A stretch of 45,554 nucleotides of DNA, from the IMG/VR virus record IMGVR_UViG_3300021418_000001, positions 1-45,554 of that record; one strand, 5' to 3'. The DNA comes from a virus. Below the pieces are notes generated by a model. That model searched no databases and was not told the DNA's origin. It saw nothing but the letters and a program-made list of their open reading frames with translations. The position numbers and the translations under genes were made by a program. Below are positions 15,784-21,341 of the stretch, one piece after another; position 1 is the first letter of the stretch; the number at the start of each line of letters is the position of its first letter.

Positions 15784-15792
15784 GTCTCTTTT

Positions 15793-16101
15793 TCAATCGA
15801 CGTCATAGTCATTGAGGTATCGAGGCGGCGTATTCCTCATGCCTCTGGGCTGGAACCCTCTGTGCTGTTCGCCTCGCCCCTCTCCAAAATCACTCATTCC
15901 CCTTCGGGTGTGATTTTGTCGAGTAAGGGGCTCGCCATGCCATCGACGCGGTCCACCGTGGTAGCGTGGCGGATGCGGCCTTGCATAATATGGCTCGTAG
16001 GGAGCCTCTGGGCCCAAACGGAACCCGAACGATGGCTGGGCTGTTGCCGGAACTGAGGACATCAGTCCAAGCAGGACGATTGCTGGAATTTGGTATTTCA
16101 T
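15793..16101 (-). CDS. Exported basic proline/arginine-rich protein, 102 aa
   Basis: ATG 16101 starts a clear signal peptide (MKYQIPAIVLLGLMSSVPAT, then AQ), which favours it over a longer frame to 16194. The mature part is rich in proline, arginine, histidine and tyrosine (EPYYARPHPPRYHGGPRRWH). It has no regular hydrophobic core, so it is probably extended and cationic in the periplasm. It overlaps the 36-aa membrane gene in an ATGA. Similar proline/arginine-rich exported proteins occur in Rhizobiales, so host origin is possible. Confidence 0.7.
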   Translation of the reverse strand: MKYQIPAIVLLGLMSSVPATAQPSFGFRLGPEAPYEPYYARPHPPRYHGGPRRWHGEPLTRQNHTRRGMSDFGEGRGEQHRGFQPRGMRNTPPRYLNDYDVD

Positions 16102-16208
16102 GGCCAAGACCCCACTGGACTTACCATCCACGTGATAATCATGATTGGGGTTGCCCATAAAATGGTGAATACTATTGCTCCCCATATGGAGCATGGATCG
16201 TTAATCAT
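16098..16208 (-). CDS. Single-helix membrane microprotein, 36 aa
   Basis: AGGT lies just upstream of ATG 16208, which overlaps the preceding stop by 8 bases. Its own stop overlaps the ATG of the next gene (ATGA). The product has one hydrophobic helix (IWGAIVFTILWATPIMIITW) flanked by short polar ends. Found by junction reading. Role unknown. Confidence 0.65.
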   Translation of the reverse strand: MINDPCSIWGAIVFTILWATPIMIITWMVSPVGSWP

Positions 16209-16449
16209 TGCATACCTCGTTTTCGGTCCAATTGTCGCCAAGCACTTCATCGTGATCGAGTTGTCGTTCATGGTGACAGCGAGGCTCGGCTGGAGCTATG
16301 ATTTGCGGTGGCACGATGATCGTTGGCGGTGGTGTCTGTTCACGATATTCCCGGTCGCGGAACTGGACCCTGAGGTCGGCAGCTTTTGATGCTGCGACCA
16401 CCTGGTACAGGAACACGAACAGGGTCAGTATTGCTGCTATGCCTTTCAT
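16201..16449 (-). CDS. Exported small protein, 82 aa
   Basis: AAGGAGGAGA immediately precedes ATG 16449. Residues 1-23 form a signal peptide or anchor (MKGIAAILTLFVFLYQVVAA). The mature part is polar with a proline hinge (PPPTIIVPPQIIAPAEP) and an acidic end with two cysteines. It overlaps both neighbours. No family recognised. Confidence 0.7.
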   Translation of the reverse strand: MKGIAAILTLFVFLYQVVAASKAADLRVQFRDREYREQTPPPTIIVPPQIIAPAEPRCHHERQLDHDEVLGDNWTENEVCND

Positions 16450-16655
16450 TTCTCCTCCTTGTTCATATGGATTCGGCCGATTGCCTGATAGAGGTCATGG
16501 AGAGCGTCACAGGCTTTTTCGGCGAGCAGCCAAAGTTCTGGTCTGTGTTCTACGGCTTCGTGCTGCAAAATCTCTTCGTCCACGCTTCTAGCGAGGAACG
16601 ATGTCATATGCAGGACCTCGTGCAGGTTGTAATCGTCATTTGTCAGATTTGACAT
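16446..16655 (-). CDS. Unknown acidic helical protein, 69 aa
   Basis: GGAAG upstream of ATG 16655 favours this start over 16715. The product is helical and histidine/glutamate-rich (DYNLHEVLHMTSFLARSVDE, ELWLLAEKACDALHDLYQAI). It resembles small phage proteins with an EH..E metal-binding look, but no family can be named. Confidence 0.65.
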   Translation of the reverse strand: MSNLTNDDYNLHEVLHMTSFLARSVDEEILQHEAVEHRPELWLLAEKACDALHDLYQAIGRIHMNKEEK

Positions 16656-16839
16656 TTGGGGCTTCCATTGCACGTTGATTCCAGGCCCCGATAAGCTTGT
16701 GGCGCTGTTCAGCATTGAACTGTAATGCCGAGTCCCAAGGATTGCATGTTCTTGGTGCTCCTTCGAGCCCCCAGATGAACATTCCCATGAGCGAGGCGAA
16801 GATGAAGATTGAGAATGCGGCGAGTTTCAGAATGGTCAT
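16636..16839 (-). CDS. Membrane-anchored small protein, 67 aa
   Basis: ATG 16839 lies in an ATGA overlap with the upstream gene, which favours it over the longer frame to 16974. Residues 1-26 form a transmembrane helix or uncleaved signal (LKLAAFSIFIFASLMGMFIW). The remaining 40 residues are polar and outside, with one cysteine (APRTCNPWDSAL) and an amphipathic helix. Function unknown. Confidence 0.65.
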   Translation of the reverse strand: MTILKLAAFSIFIFASLMGMFIWGLEGAPRTCNPWDSALQFNAEQRHKLIGAWNQRAMEAPNVKSDK

Positions 16840-16991
16840 CGGCTGCTCTCCCATGTCTTTCGCAATTCCGAGTAGCGTTTCTGAGTGATCACGATATCGT
16901 ATTTTTGGAGCAGTTTTTGAGTTGTTCTTGCGGCTACGCACCATTTGCGCGTGCCCAGTTCCGACGCGATCCATTCACAAAAATCATTCAT
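16836..16991 (-). CDS. Small DNA-binding-type protein, 51 aa (in-frame extension to 17144 gives 102 aa)
   Basis: GGGAGG lies 6 bases before ATG 16991, a strong internal start. The 51-aa product (MNDFCEWIASELGTRKWCVA, then TTQKLLQKYDIVITQKRYSE) looks helical and may contain a helix-turn-helix-like element. The same frame is open back to ATG 17144; that segment also looks protein-like (IVEIGDDLIVSLQPG), so a 102-aa form is possible. Another overlapping frame ends at 16993. Being first in the leftward operon, it is probably the earliest expressed. Confidence 0.5.
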   Translation of the reverse strand: MNDFCEWIASELGTRKWCVAARTTQKLLQKYDIVITQKRYSELRKTWESSR

Positions 16992-17161
16992 ATCATTCCT
17001 CCCATTCCATTCCGCGGACAATCCACTGAATGTCCATTCCGTTTTGGGCTCCCGCAACTCCGATTGGAGCATCCTCGGCCGATCCCTTGTGCCCGGCTGG
17101 AGGGAGACTATGAGGTCGTCTCCAATTTCTACAATATGACACATGACCAACCAGATAGCAA

Positions 17162-17210
17162 TTGACAAAGTCGTCTGTCTCGATCAATTCTTTTGTAACA
17201 ATCCGTAACA
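17162..17210 (+). promoter_or_regulatory. Divergent control site: TTGACA box and two GTAACA repeats one helical turn apart
   Basis: TTGACA (17162-17167) is a perfect -35 box for the rightward HTH gene; the best -10 (TCAATT, 17184-17189) is weak. GTAACA occurs at 17195-17200 and 17205-17210, exactly 10 bp apart, as expected for a dimeric or cooperative regulator. The site lies between the leftward operon and the HTH gene. Confidence 0.45.
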
Positions 17211-17214
17211 AAGA

Positions 17215-17478
17215 GTGATTAAAGCCAAGCTCATGCAGAAACTGAAGCCTTACAGACTGTCGACCGATGCCATACCTGAGCGACATGCTTCACAGCAAGC
17301 CGAGGATCTGCTCCGCCGTATCGAGAGATATCTGGTCAAACACAATATGGCAGACAGCTCATTCGGCATGTTCTCATGCCATAACTCTCATGTTGTCAGT
17401 CGCTTACGAGAAGGTGGAGACATCAAGACAGGAACTGCCGTCAAGATTGAGCTATTCCTGAAACAGGACAGGCAATAG
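17215..17478 (+). CDS. Helix-turn-helix transcriptional regulator, 87 aa
   Basis: Residues about 35-85 (RRIERYLVKHNMADSSFGMF, then HNSHVVSRLREGGDIKTGTA) match the small phage and alphaproteobacterial HTH proteins. In these, a first helix and an SSFG turn are followed by a recognition helix with RLREG. The GTG start at 17215 is the longest; ATG 17233 would remove six residues, and neither has a strong Shine-Dalgarno. It is divergent from the leftward operon and downstream of paired GTAACA repeats, so it probably autoregulates and controls the leftward genes. Confidence 0.7.
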   Translation: MIKAKLMQKLKPYRLSTDAIPERHASQQAEDLLRRIERYLVKHNMADSSFGMFSCHNSHVVSRLREGGDIKTGTAVKIELFLKQDRQ

Positions 17479-17498
17479 TCCACTAAAAAGGTAGACTA

Positions 17499-17624
17499 AT
17501 GGAAACCGACAGGGAACGAATTAGAACAGGTTGGGAACATTGGGACTTCAGGCCTGAGGGTGATTGCTGGAGAAGAGACCATGATGGAGTGACGCTGAGA
17601 AAGGCCAATCGGTTGATCAAGTGA
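17499..17624 (+). CDS. Small polar protein, 41 aa
   Basis: AGGT lies 6 bases before ATG 17499. The product is charged and tryptophan-rich (ERIRTGWEHWDFRPEGDCWR). No family recognised. It lies 20 bases upstream of a membrane microprotein. Real status is likely but not proven. Confidence 0.5.
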   Translation: METDRERIRTGWEHWDFRPEGDCWRRDHDGVTLRKANRLIK

Positions 17625-17644
17625 AGAGCTGGAGTGATCAAGTG

Positions 17645-17737
17645 ATGACAAGTGAGGCGAAACAGGCCCTCGAGCTGTTGCTCGTAATCTGGCCGTTGGT
17701 GCTGACGATTCTGGCACTGACGATGTGTTCGGCATAA
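17645..17737 (+). CDS. Single-helix membrane microprotein, 30 aa
   Basis: GGAG lies 10 bases before ATG 17645. After a polar start (MTSEAKQAL) comes one hydrophobic helix (LLLVIWPLVLTILALTMC). Its TAA overlaps the next ATG (TAATG). Part of the wider set of tiny membrane proteins in this genome. Confidence 0.55.
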   Translation: MTSEAKQALELLLVIWPLVLTILALTMCSA

Positions 17738-17850
17738 TGGCCATCGTGGCCGATTTGGCTGTGGAAGAAGCTGGGTTTGGCTATAGAAAGAGCTGGGCTA
17801 AAGAGCTGGGGTTGGGCTCTCACTTCCCGTACGCATCCGCCCCTCTATGA
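17737..17850 (+). CDS. Small protein, 37 aa
   Basis: Starts in a TAATG overlap with the membrane microprotein and ends at 17850. The product has an acidic, alanine-rich start and an aromatic middle (EEAGFGYRKSWAKELGLG). No family recognised. Supported only by coupling. Confidence 0.4.
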   Translation: MAIVADLAVEEAGFGYRKSWAKELGLGSHFPYASAPL

Positions 17851-17916
17851 ACCGCACAGCATAAGCCTGCCACCTAAGCATGGGGGATAGGTGCAAGGGT
17901 GCGTACTAGGATGTGA

Positions 17917-17925
17917 TGTGGATAA
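17917..17925 (-). promoter_or_regulatory. Perfect DnaA box
   Basis: TGTGGATAA is the complement of TTATCCACA, the consensus DnaA-binding 9-mer. It lies in the largest non-coding gap, near a hairpin. Alone it is weak evidence for an origin, but the phage lacks its own replisome genes. Confidence 0.45.
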
Positions 17926-18008
17926 CATATGAGTAGTTCAATGAATTCAATATGATACAGCACGACATTGGCAGACCACCTCTCTGCCAGGCAGCACATC
18001 GATCGCTC

Positions 18009-18037
18009 AAAAAACGAAAACGCGATTCACTTTCGCG
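18009..18037 (-). terminator. Leftward intrinsic terminator
   Basis: Read leftward, CGCGA (18037-18033) and TCGCG (18025-18021) form a GC-rich 5-bp stem with a 7-base loop, followed by TTTTCGTTTTTT (18020-18009). This is a good Rho-independent terminator. Since no leftward gene is known immediately upstream, it implies a leftward transcript starting within 18.05-18.45 kb. Confidence 0.6.
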
Positions 18038-18133
18038 AGTGGGACTCCAAGAACCTCGATCTGCACCAATTTTAGTTTTGGATTTTCTCTATAGCAGAGC
18101 TACAGTCTTAGTTATCCCCGTAATTCACAGGTA

Positions 18134-18193
18134 ATGAATATTTACGAAAAGACGCGCTTATGGAAGTTTCTCTCTAGGGAGCAGCACCGGTAG
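18134..18193 (+). CDS. Possible 19-aa peptide ORF (shares repeat with 18465)
   Basis: The frame MNIYEKTRLWKFLSREQHR begins over the 12-base direct repeat ATATTTACGAAA (18138-18149). The same repeat starts the IYE segment of another 19-aa frame at 18465. The ribosome-binding site (AGG) is too close. May be a leader peptide or chance. Confidence 0.25.
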   Translation: MNIYEKTRLWKFLSREQHR

Positions 18194-18229
18194 GGAGTTC
18201 TTGGGAGGTTTGGGAGTTGAGGTTGGTTG

Positions 18230-18304
18230 ATGTTCAGCTTCTTCTTCAGCACCGACCCTGAAGAAAACAGAACGGCAGATGACAAGTCCCCCAGAAGCCC
18301 ATGA
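18230..18304 (+). CDS. Possible 24-aa microprotein
   Basis: GAGG lies 7 bases before ATG 18230. The product has a hydrophobic start (MFSFFFST) and an acidic, polar tail. Its stop overlaps the next ATG (ATGA). Only coupling supports it. Confidence 0.4.
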   Translation: MFSFFFSTDPEENRTADDKSPRSP

Positions 18305-18390
18305 GCCAAGAAAAAGAAGGCGCCGAGAGTACTCCGGAGAGGGCTTGGCCTGTGCTGATGGCTGCAAAAATAGTTGCACTTATCCACTGA
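18301..18390 (+). CDS. Possible 29-aa microprotein
   Basis: Begins in an ATGA overlap. A polar, acidic start (SQEKEGAESTPERA) is followed by a short hydrophobic helix (WPVLMAAKIVALIH) that ends exactly where the symmetrical promoter element begins. The TTATCCACT in its last codons is one base from a DnaA box. Confidence 0.4.
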   Translation: MSQEKEGAESTPERAWPVLMAAKIVALIH

Positions 18391-18438
18391 AATCTTGTCA
18401 AGAAATTTACAAGCCTTTGTAAAGAAATTTACAAGATT
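18391..18438 (+). promoter_or_regulatory. Symmetrical promoter/operator element upstream of rightward operon
   Basis: Direct repeats AAGAAATTTACAAG lie at 18400-18413 and 18422-18435 (22-bp period). AATCTTGT (18391-18398) is the inverted copy of ACAAGATT (18431-18438), and TTTACAA/TTGTAAA form a central dyad. TTGTCA (18395-18400) and TGTAAA (18418-18423) are 17 bp apart and make a good rightward promoter covered by these repeats. On the other strand TTGACA (18401-18396) is a perfect -35 box with a weak -10. Likely the main early operator. Confidence 0.6.
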
Positions 18439-18464
18439 TACTGGGGTAACAGTCCATTTGGGTC

Positions 18465-18524
18465 ATGCCAGAGGCAGATATTTACGAAATATTCAGGAAA
18501 AGGAGGGATCGGCATGTTGTTTAG
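18465..18524 (+). CDS. Possible 19-aa leader peptide
   Basis: The frame MPEADIYEIFRKRRDRHVV is basic at its end and overlaps the start of the 98-aa gene by 11 bases. It contains the second copy of ATATTTACGAAA (18478-18489), here part of the dyad ATATTT-ACG-AAATAT. Could be a leader peptide or chance. Confidence 0.3.
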   Translation: MPEADIYEIFRKRRDRHVV

Positions 18525-18810
18525 AAGGTGGAAGGAGCTTTTGGAGGCTCAGAAGGATGCCGTATCGGCAATTGACAGGCTCATGAAGCAGGTTGCTAGA
18601 GCGAGGCTTTATGACAGGATCATGGAGACGCATCAGACCTTGGATGCGCTGTATTCTCAGAAGAAATGGTGTCCAAAGGACAAGCTGGAGGCTGCCAGGA
18701 AGGATAGAGATCAGGCATATGCCGATCTGATCGAATTTGACCTGGAATCCCGGCATGTTCCAAAGCTCATAGGTCCTCCCAGTCCGACGAATGATTGGAG
18801 GAGCAGTTGA
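18514..18810 (+). CDS. Unknown helical protein, 98 aa, first full gene of rightward operon
   Basis: AAAAGGAGGGATCGGC directly precedes ATG 18514, one of the strongest ribosome-binding sites in the window. The protein is helical and charged (RRWKELLEAQKDAVSAIDRL, KLEAARKDRDQAYADLIEFD), with no recognised family. Being first after the 18391-18438 promoter it is likely made early and in quantity. Its stop overlaps a TTG start. Confidence 0.7.
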   Translation: MLFRRWKELLEAQKDAVSAIDRLMKQVARARLYDRIMETHQTLDALYSQKKWCPKDKLEAARKDRDQAYADLIEFDLESRHVPKLIGPPSPTNDWRSS

Positions 18811-19133
18811 GTGCCCGTGACGAGCGTGACAAGGGAATTGACAGGGTCCTACGGCGGGAATTCCAGCAGCGCTATATCGCCTGGGTCGAAAGCCATATCC
18901 AGCCTGGTTGGGAGGGGACCGGGGCCGACATCCGGCTGAGAATGGAGATCGGTGGCGCGTTCATTCCTCCGCATCATCACAATGCCTGGGGGGCGAATTT
19001 CGGGACGTTGATCGGGTACAAATGGTTCGCAGATACCGGCCGTACCGAGAACAACATCGCCAGGGCGAGTCATGCCCGTCGCAATCCTGTGTGGAGAAAG
19101 ACCCATGAGTACAGGAGGGGGAAGCAGAAATGA
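18807..19133 (+). CDS. Unknown protein, 108 aa, TTG start
   Basis: TTG 18807 overlaps the upstream stop (TTGA) and follows GGAGGA by 4 bases; no in-frame ATG fits. The protein has a charged N-terminal helix (RDERDKGIDRVLRREFQQRY). A more globular region rich in tryptophan and histidine follows (GGAFIPPHHHNAWGANFG, IGYKWFADTGRTENNIARAS). The HHH cluster could bind metal. No family recognised. Confidence 0.65.
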   Translation: MSARDERDKGIDRVLRREFQQRYIAWVESHIQPGWEGTGADIRLRMEIGGAFIPPHHHNAWGANFGTLIGYKWFADTGRTENNIARASHARRNPVWRKTHEYRRGKQK

Positions 19134-19309
19134 AGAAGGTTGACAGCCAGGTTCGGATTCAGCTGGCTGATCTCAAGGACTTGATAAGAGATGAGATTTA
19201 TGGGGCCAGCATTGAAATCGGAGCCGATTGCTCGTTGATTGCAATCGCAAAGAAGGACATTAAAAAACTGGTCAGGCGCATCGCAAACAGAGCAATTGTG
19301 GGACATTGA
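19130..19309 (+). CDS. Small protein, 59 aa
   Basis: Starts in an ATGA overlap and ends one base before the next gene. The product is an alpha-beta mix (VRIQLADLKDLIRDEIYGAS, then IAIAKKDIKKLVRRIAN) with a basic C-terminal helix. No family recognised. Confidence 0.6.
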   Translation: MKKVDSQVRIQLADLKDLIRDEIYGASIEIGADCSLIAIAKKDIKKLVRRIANRAIVGH

Positions 19310-19310
19310 T

Positions 19311-19919
19311 ATGCATTGGAGCAAAGAGACGTTTGATCTTATGACAAGCTTTGGCTTGAACATCAGGCAGGTTGCACAGCTGGCAGCGTCGATTGAGACT
19401 GATCAGCACATTGACAGTCCGCAGGATCTTCAGAAGGAAGTCATTGAAGCTCATGGGAATCTGACGCCAGGGTTCAAGGAATGGTGGCAGATGTATCCAC
19501 ACAAGATTGGAAAAGCGGCGGCTGCAGGCGCCTACAAGGCTGCTTTTACACGGTCTTCGCGGGAACAGTTGATTGAAGGGCTTAAGCGTTACATCAAGCA
19601 GAAGCCGAAAGACCATCCGTGGTGCAATCCAGCAACCTGGCTTCAGCAGGATAGATGGCTTGACCAGCCAGCTCCAGCTCATGTCTATAATGGCAAGGTT
19701 GTAGGCTTTTGTGGGCCAAAGATGGCCGAAACTCCTGAAGGAACAGCAGCCTTGCTGCAGTGGAAGGCCAAGCAGCTGGAAAAGGAGGCTGCGCACCCGA
19801 ATCCTCTGACAAGAGATGAAGGCAAGGACAAATTCTACTCTCTGGCAGATGTCTTGAAGGTGCGCGACAAGGTGTTCAGTGAGATTGCCAAAAAGCCCGA
19901 ACCTGACGATGCCGCATGA
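19311..19919 (+). CDS. Replication-type protein (helicase-loader/DnaT-like region), 202 aa
   Basis: ATG 19311 follows GGGA and starts one base after the previous stop; the frame is open upstream, but without support. The core, FKEWWQMYPHKIGKAAAAGA, then AFTRSSREQLIEGLKRYI and HPWCNPATWLQQDRWLDQ, is the pattern seen in the C-terminal part of phage replication proteins. These bind or load the host helicase (YP..gK..A, hP.TWLnq.rW). It lacks an obvious N-terminal winged helix. In a genome without polymerase or helicase genes it is the best candidate for recruiting the host replisome; inferred. Confidence 0.7.
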   Translation: MHWSKETFDLMTSFGLNIRQVAQLAASIETDQHIDSPQDLQKEVIEAHGNLTPGFKEWWQMYPHKIGKAAAAGAYKAAFTRSSREQLIEGLKRYIKQKPKDHPWCNPATWLQQDRWLDQPAPAHVYNGKVVGFCGPKMAETPEGTAALLQWKAKQLEKEAAHPNPLTRDEGKDKFYSLADVLKVRDKVFSEIAKKPEPDDAA

Positions 19920-20275
19920 AGATTGCCGAACTTGAACTGAACAAGCGCAAGACGGTACGTTGGGGGACACATTACGACACGTCGGGGAATGTGATCAGGA
20001 CTGTTTTCTATGAGGGAGGTCCGATGTTCGAGTCTACCTATAGCTGCACCAAGCGCCATCTTACTCGCAAGGAGGCGCTGGCTGTCGACGGCGTGATCAC
20101 AAAGTCGTACAATCCAAAGCTTGTCATTATTGTCTGGGATTCGAAGGATCAGCAGGTAGGCACGCTCGATCCGAACCGGAAATGGGTGAAGGCGCTCGTG
20201 CGGATGAATGAAGGACCGCCAAGTTCTTCAGAATATTACGATTCACATGATGAGATTGATCGAATCGATGACTGA
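19916..20275 (+). CDS. Unknown beta-type protein, 119 aa
   Basis: Starts in an ATGA overlap with the replication-type gene. The pattern is beta-rich (KRKTVRWGTHYDTSGNVIRT, KSYNPKLVIIVWDSKDQQVG), with an acidic tail (SHDEIDRIDD). No family recognised. May act with its coupled neighbour. Confidence 0.65.
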   Translation: MKIAELELNKRKTVRWGTHYDTSGNVIRTVFYEGGPMFESTYSCTKRHLTRKEALAVDGVITKSYNPKLVIIVWDSKDQQVGTLDPNRKWVKALVRMNEGPPSSSEYYDSHDEIDRIDD

Positions 20276-20301
20276 TTGGCTTTTGAGGATGCAAGAAGAA
20301 C

Positions 20302-20763
20302 ATGCCGACTAGTGCTGCACAATACAGAGCGAAAGTCGCCAACGGCAAGAAGGGCGGCCGTCCTCGCATCCTTCCTGAAGGTGAAAGGCGTCCTCCTGGA
20401 GTCAAGCCAGGCTTCATGTACAAAGAGAACGTGACGCTTAAGCAGAAGGCCCTCAAATACTCGGAGGAGGCTCTGCGGACGCTCGTGTGGCTCATGCGCT
20501 ATTCCGAGAATCCTACCGTCAAGCTGGCAGCTACTGACAAGATTCTCGACCGTGCTCATGGCCGTGTGCCGCTGTCGCTTGAACATGACGGTAAAGGAGG
20601 TGGAGCAATTACGCTCCTGGTTGTCACCGGGGTTCCAGAGCCGGACGAACCTGACGTTCCAATCGAGCACGACGAGCTGGAGTTTCAGCGGGGCACACTG
20701 TCACGCTCACCAGAACTTCCAGATATGGCACAAGGCAGTCTTTCATTGGAGGAGATCGAATGA
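20302..20763 (+). CDS. Putative terminase small subunit, 153 aa
   Basis: A basic N-terminus with GGRPRILPEGERRPPGVK precedes the helical core ALRTLVWLMRYSENPTVKLA, then ATDKILDRAHGRVPLSLEHD. This is the pattern of small phage DNA-packaging proteins (AA..ILDRAyGkp). The C-terminal 50 residues are acidic and proline-rich. It lies about 550 bases upstream of the large terminase, separated only by four small genes. Its role would be recognition of concatemeric DNA before cutting. Function is inferred from pattern and position. Confidence 0.65.
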   Translation: MPTSAAQYRAKVANGKKGGRPRILPEGERRPPGVKPGFMYKENVTLKQKALKYSEEALRTLVWLMRYSENPTVKLAATDKILDRAHGRVPLSLEHDGKGGGAITLLVVTGVPEPDEPDVPIEHDELEFQRGTLSRSPELPDMAQGSLSLEEIE

Positions 20764-20999
20764 GACCTGAATCCAAAGAGCAGTTGCGAGAAGAGCTGCT
20801 TGTTCTTCTGGACAAGCTGAGACTTATATTCCTGGACTGGGATTGGGAAATCGATGGTATCAAGAACGATATTGAGACTCTATCCGAAGCACAGGACAAG
20901 ATATGGTGTGACGTGGAGGCTCTCAAGAACCCTGATGGAGACATAGCGAGGGCAATGGCACATGATGGAGAGGATACAGCTGTCACACACGATGAGTGA
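20760..20999 (+). CDS. Small acidic coiled-coil protein, 79 aa
   Basis: Begins in an ATGA overlap. Predicted long helices with heptad-like leucines (QLREELLVLLDKLRLIFLDW, IKNDIETLSEAQDKIWCDVE) and an acidic tail. No family recognised. It overlaps the next membrane microprotein by 8 bases. Confidence 0.65.
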   Translation: MRPESKEQLREELLVLLDKLRLIFLDWDWEIDGIKNDIETLSEAQDKIWCDVEALKNPDGDIARAMAHDGEDTAVTHDE

Positions 21000-21087
21000 C
21001 ACTCTAGTGTCAGTGTTCCTGATGGACAGTCCTGCTCTGGTGGGAGCTTGTGTGTTCGTACTGTTGTGGGGCAGATATGTACGATGA
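20992..21087 (+). CDS. Single-helix membrane microprotein, 31 aa
   Basis: ATG 20992 lies inside the end of the previous gene, in another frame. One hydrophobic helix (SPALVGACVFVLLWGRYVR) follows a short polar start (MSDTLVSVFLMD). It overlaps the next microprotein by 11 bases. Confidence 0.6.
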   Translation: MSDTLVSVFLMDSPALVGACVFVLLWGRYVR

Positions 21088-21145
21088 GCCACTGTACTGG
21101 TTCTTGCTGCTTGTGGCACTGATAGTGTTCATAAACAGTACATGA
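21077..21145 (+). CDS. Single-helix membrane microprotein, 22 aa
   Basis: GGGG lies 6 bases before ATG 21077, inside the preceding microgene. The product is an acidic start (MYDEP) plus one helix (LYWFLLLVALIVFIN) and a polar end. Its TGA lies just before GGAGG of the next gene. Confidence 0.55.
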   Translation: MYDEPLYWFLLLVALIVFINST

Positions 21146-21158
21146 GGAGGAGATGGTC

Positions 21159-21341
21159 ATGTGGAAGACGAAGTGTGTTCATATTCATACCGATCTGACG
21201 GATTTGGATCTCAAACGCAAGATCGATCAGCACTGCATTGATGGCTGGGAGCCATGGTCTGCAACAAGTGGCGGAAACACATGGATCGTGCTGTTCAAGC
21301 GGAGGGAATACCCAGGAATTGAGCCAACCGATAGTACTTGA
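21159..21341 (+). CDS. DUF4177/DUF1737-like small protein, 60 aa
   Basis: GGAGG is 8 bases before ATG 21159, favouring it over ATG 21153. The pattern is strand (WKTKCVHIHTDL), helix (LDLKRKIDQHCIDGWEPW) and strand (GNTWIVLFKRRE), with the conserved GWE turn of the small alpha-beta family DUF4177. Function unknown. It overlaps the terminase start by 23 bases. The 50-aa protein at 11698 has the same shape. Confidence 0.65.
   Translation: MWKTKCVHIHTDLTDLDLKRKIDQHCIDGWEPWSATSGGNTWIVLFKRREYPGIEPTDST

Larger units (their letters stand above)
17851..18133. other. Non-coding stretch, possible replication/control region
   Basis: No convincing gene is present. A 60-codon rightward frame at 17952 has no ribosome-binding site. 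The stretch holds one perfect DnaA box, a 7-bp hairpin (TGGCAGA 17969-17975 with TCTGCCA 17983-17989), a leftward terminator, an AT-rich TATGAT at 17951-17956, and a DnaA-box-like TTATCCCCG at 18112-18120. Confidence 0.5.

Noticed and set aside
16993-17286. Leftward 97-codon frame at the head of the leftward operon
   Set aside because: It starts opposite the HTH gene and its middle is arginine-rich like a shadow; the alternative frame gives a better N-terminus. Its last 30 residues look protein-like, so some doubt remains.
17952-18134. Rightward 60-codon frame in the control region
   Set aside because: No ribosome-binding site, basic unstructured product, and it crosses a hairpin and a terminator.
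18142-18387. Leftward 81- and 73-codon frames
   Set aside because: They could belong to the predicted leftward transcript, but starts are GTG or unsupported and the rightward micro-frames have better coupling. Left open rather than annotated.
19272-19970. Leftward 232-codon frame
   Set aside because: Antisense to the replication-type gene, with arginine, cysteine and serine bias; no start signal and no coupling to neighbours.
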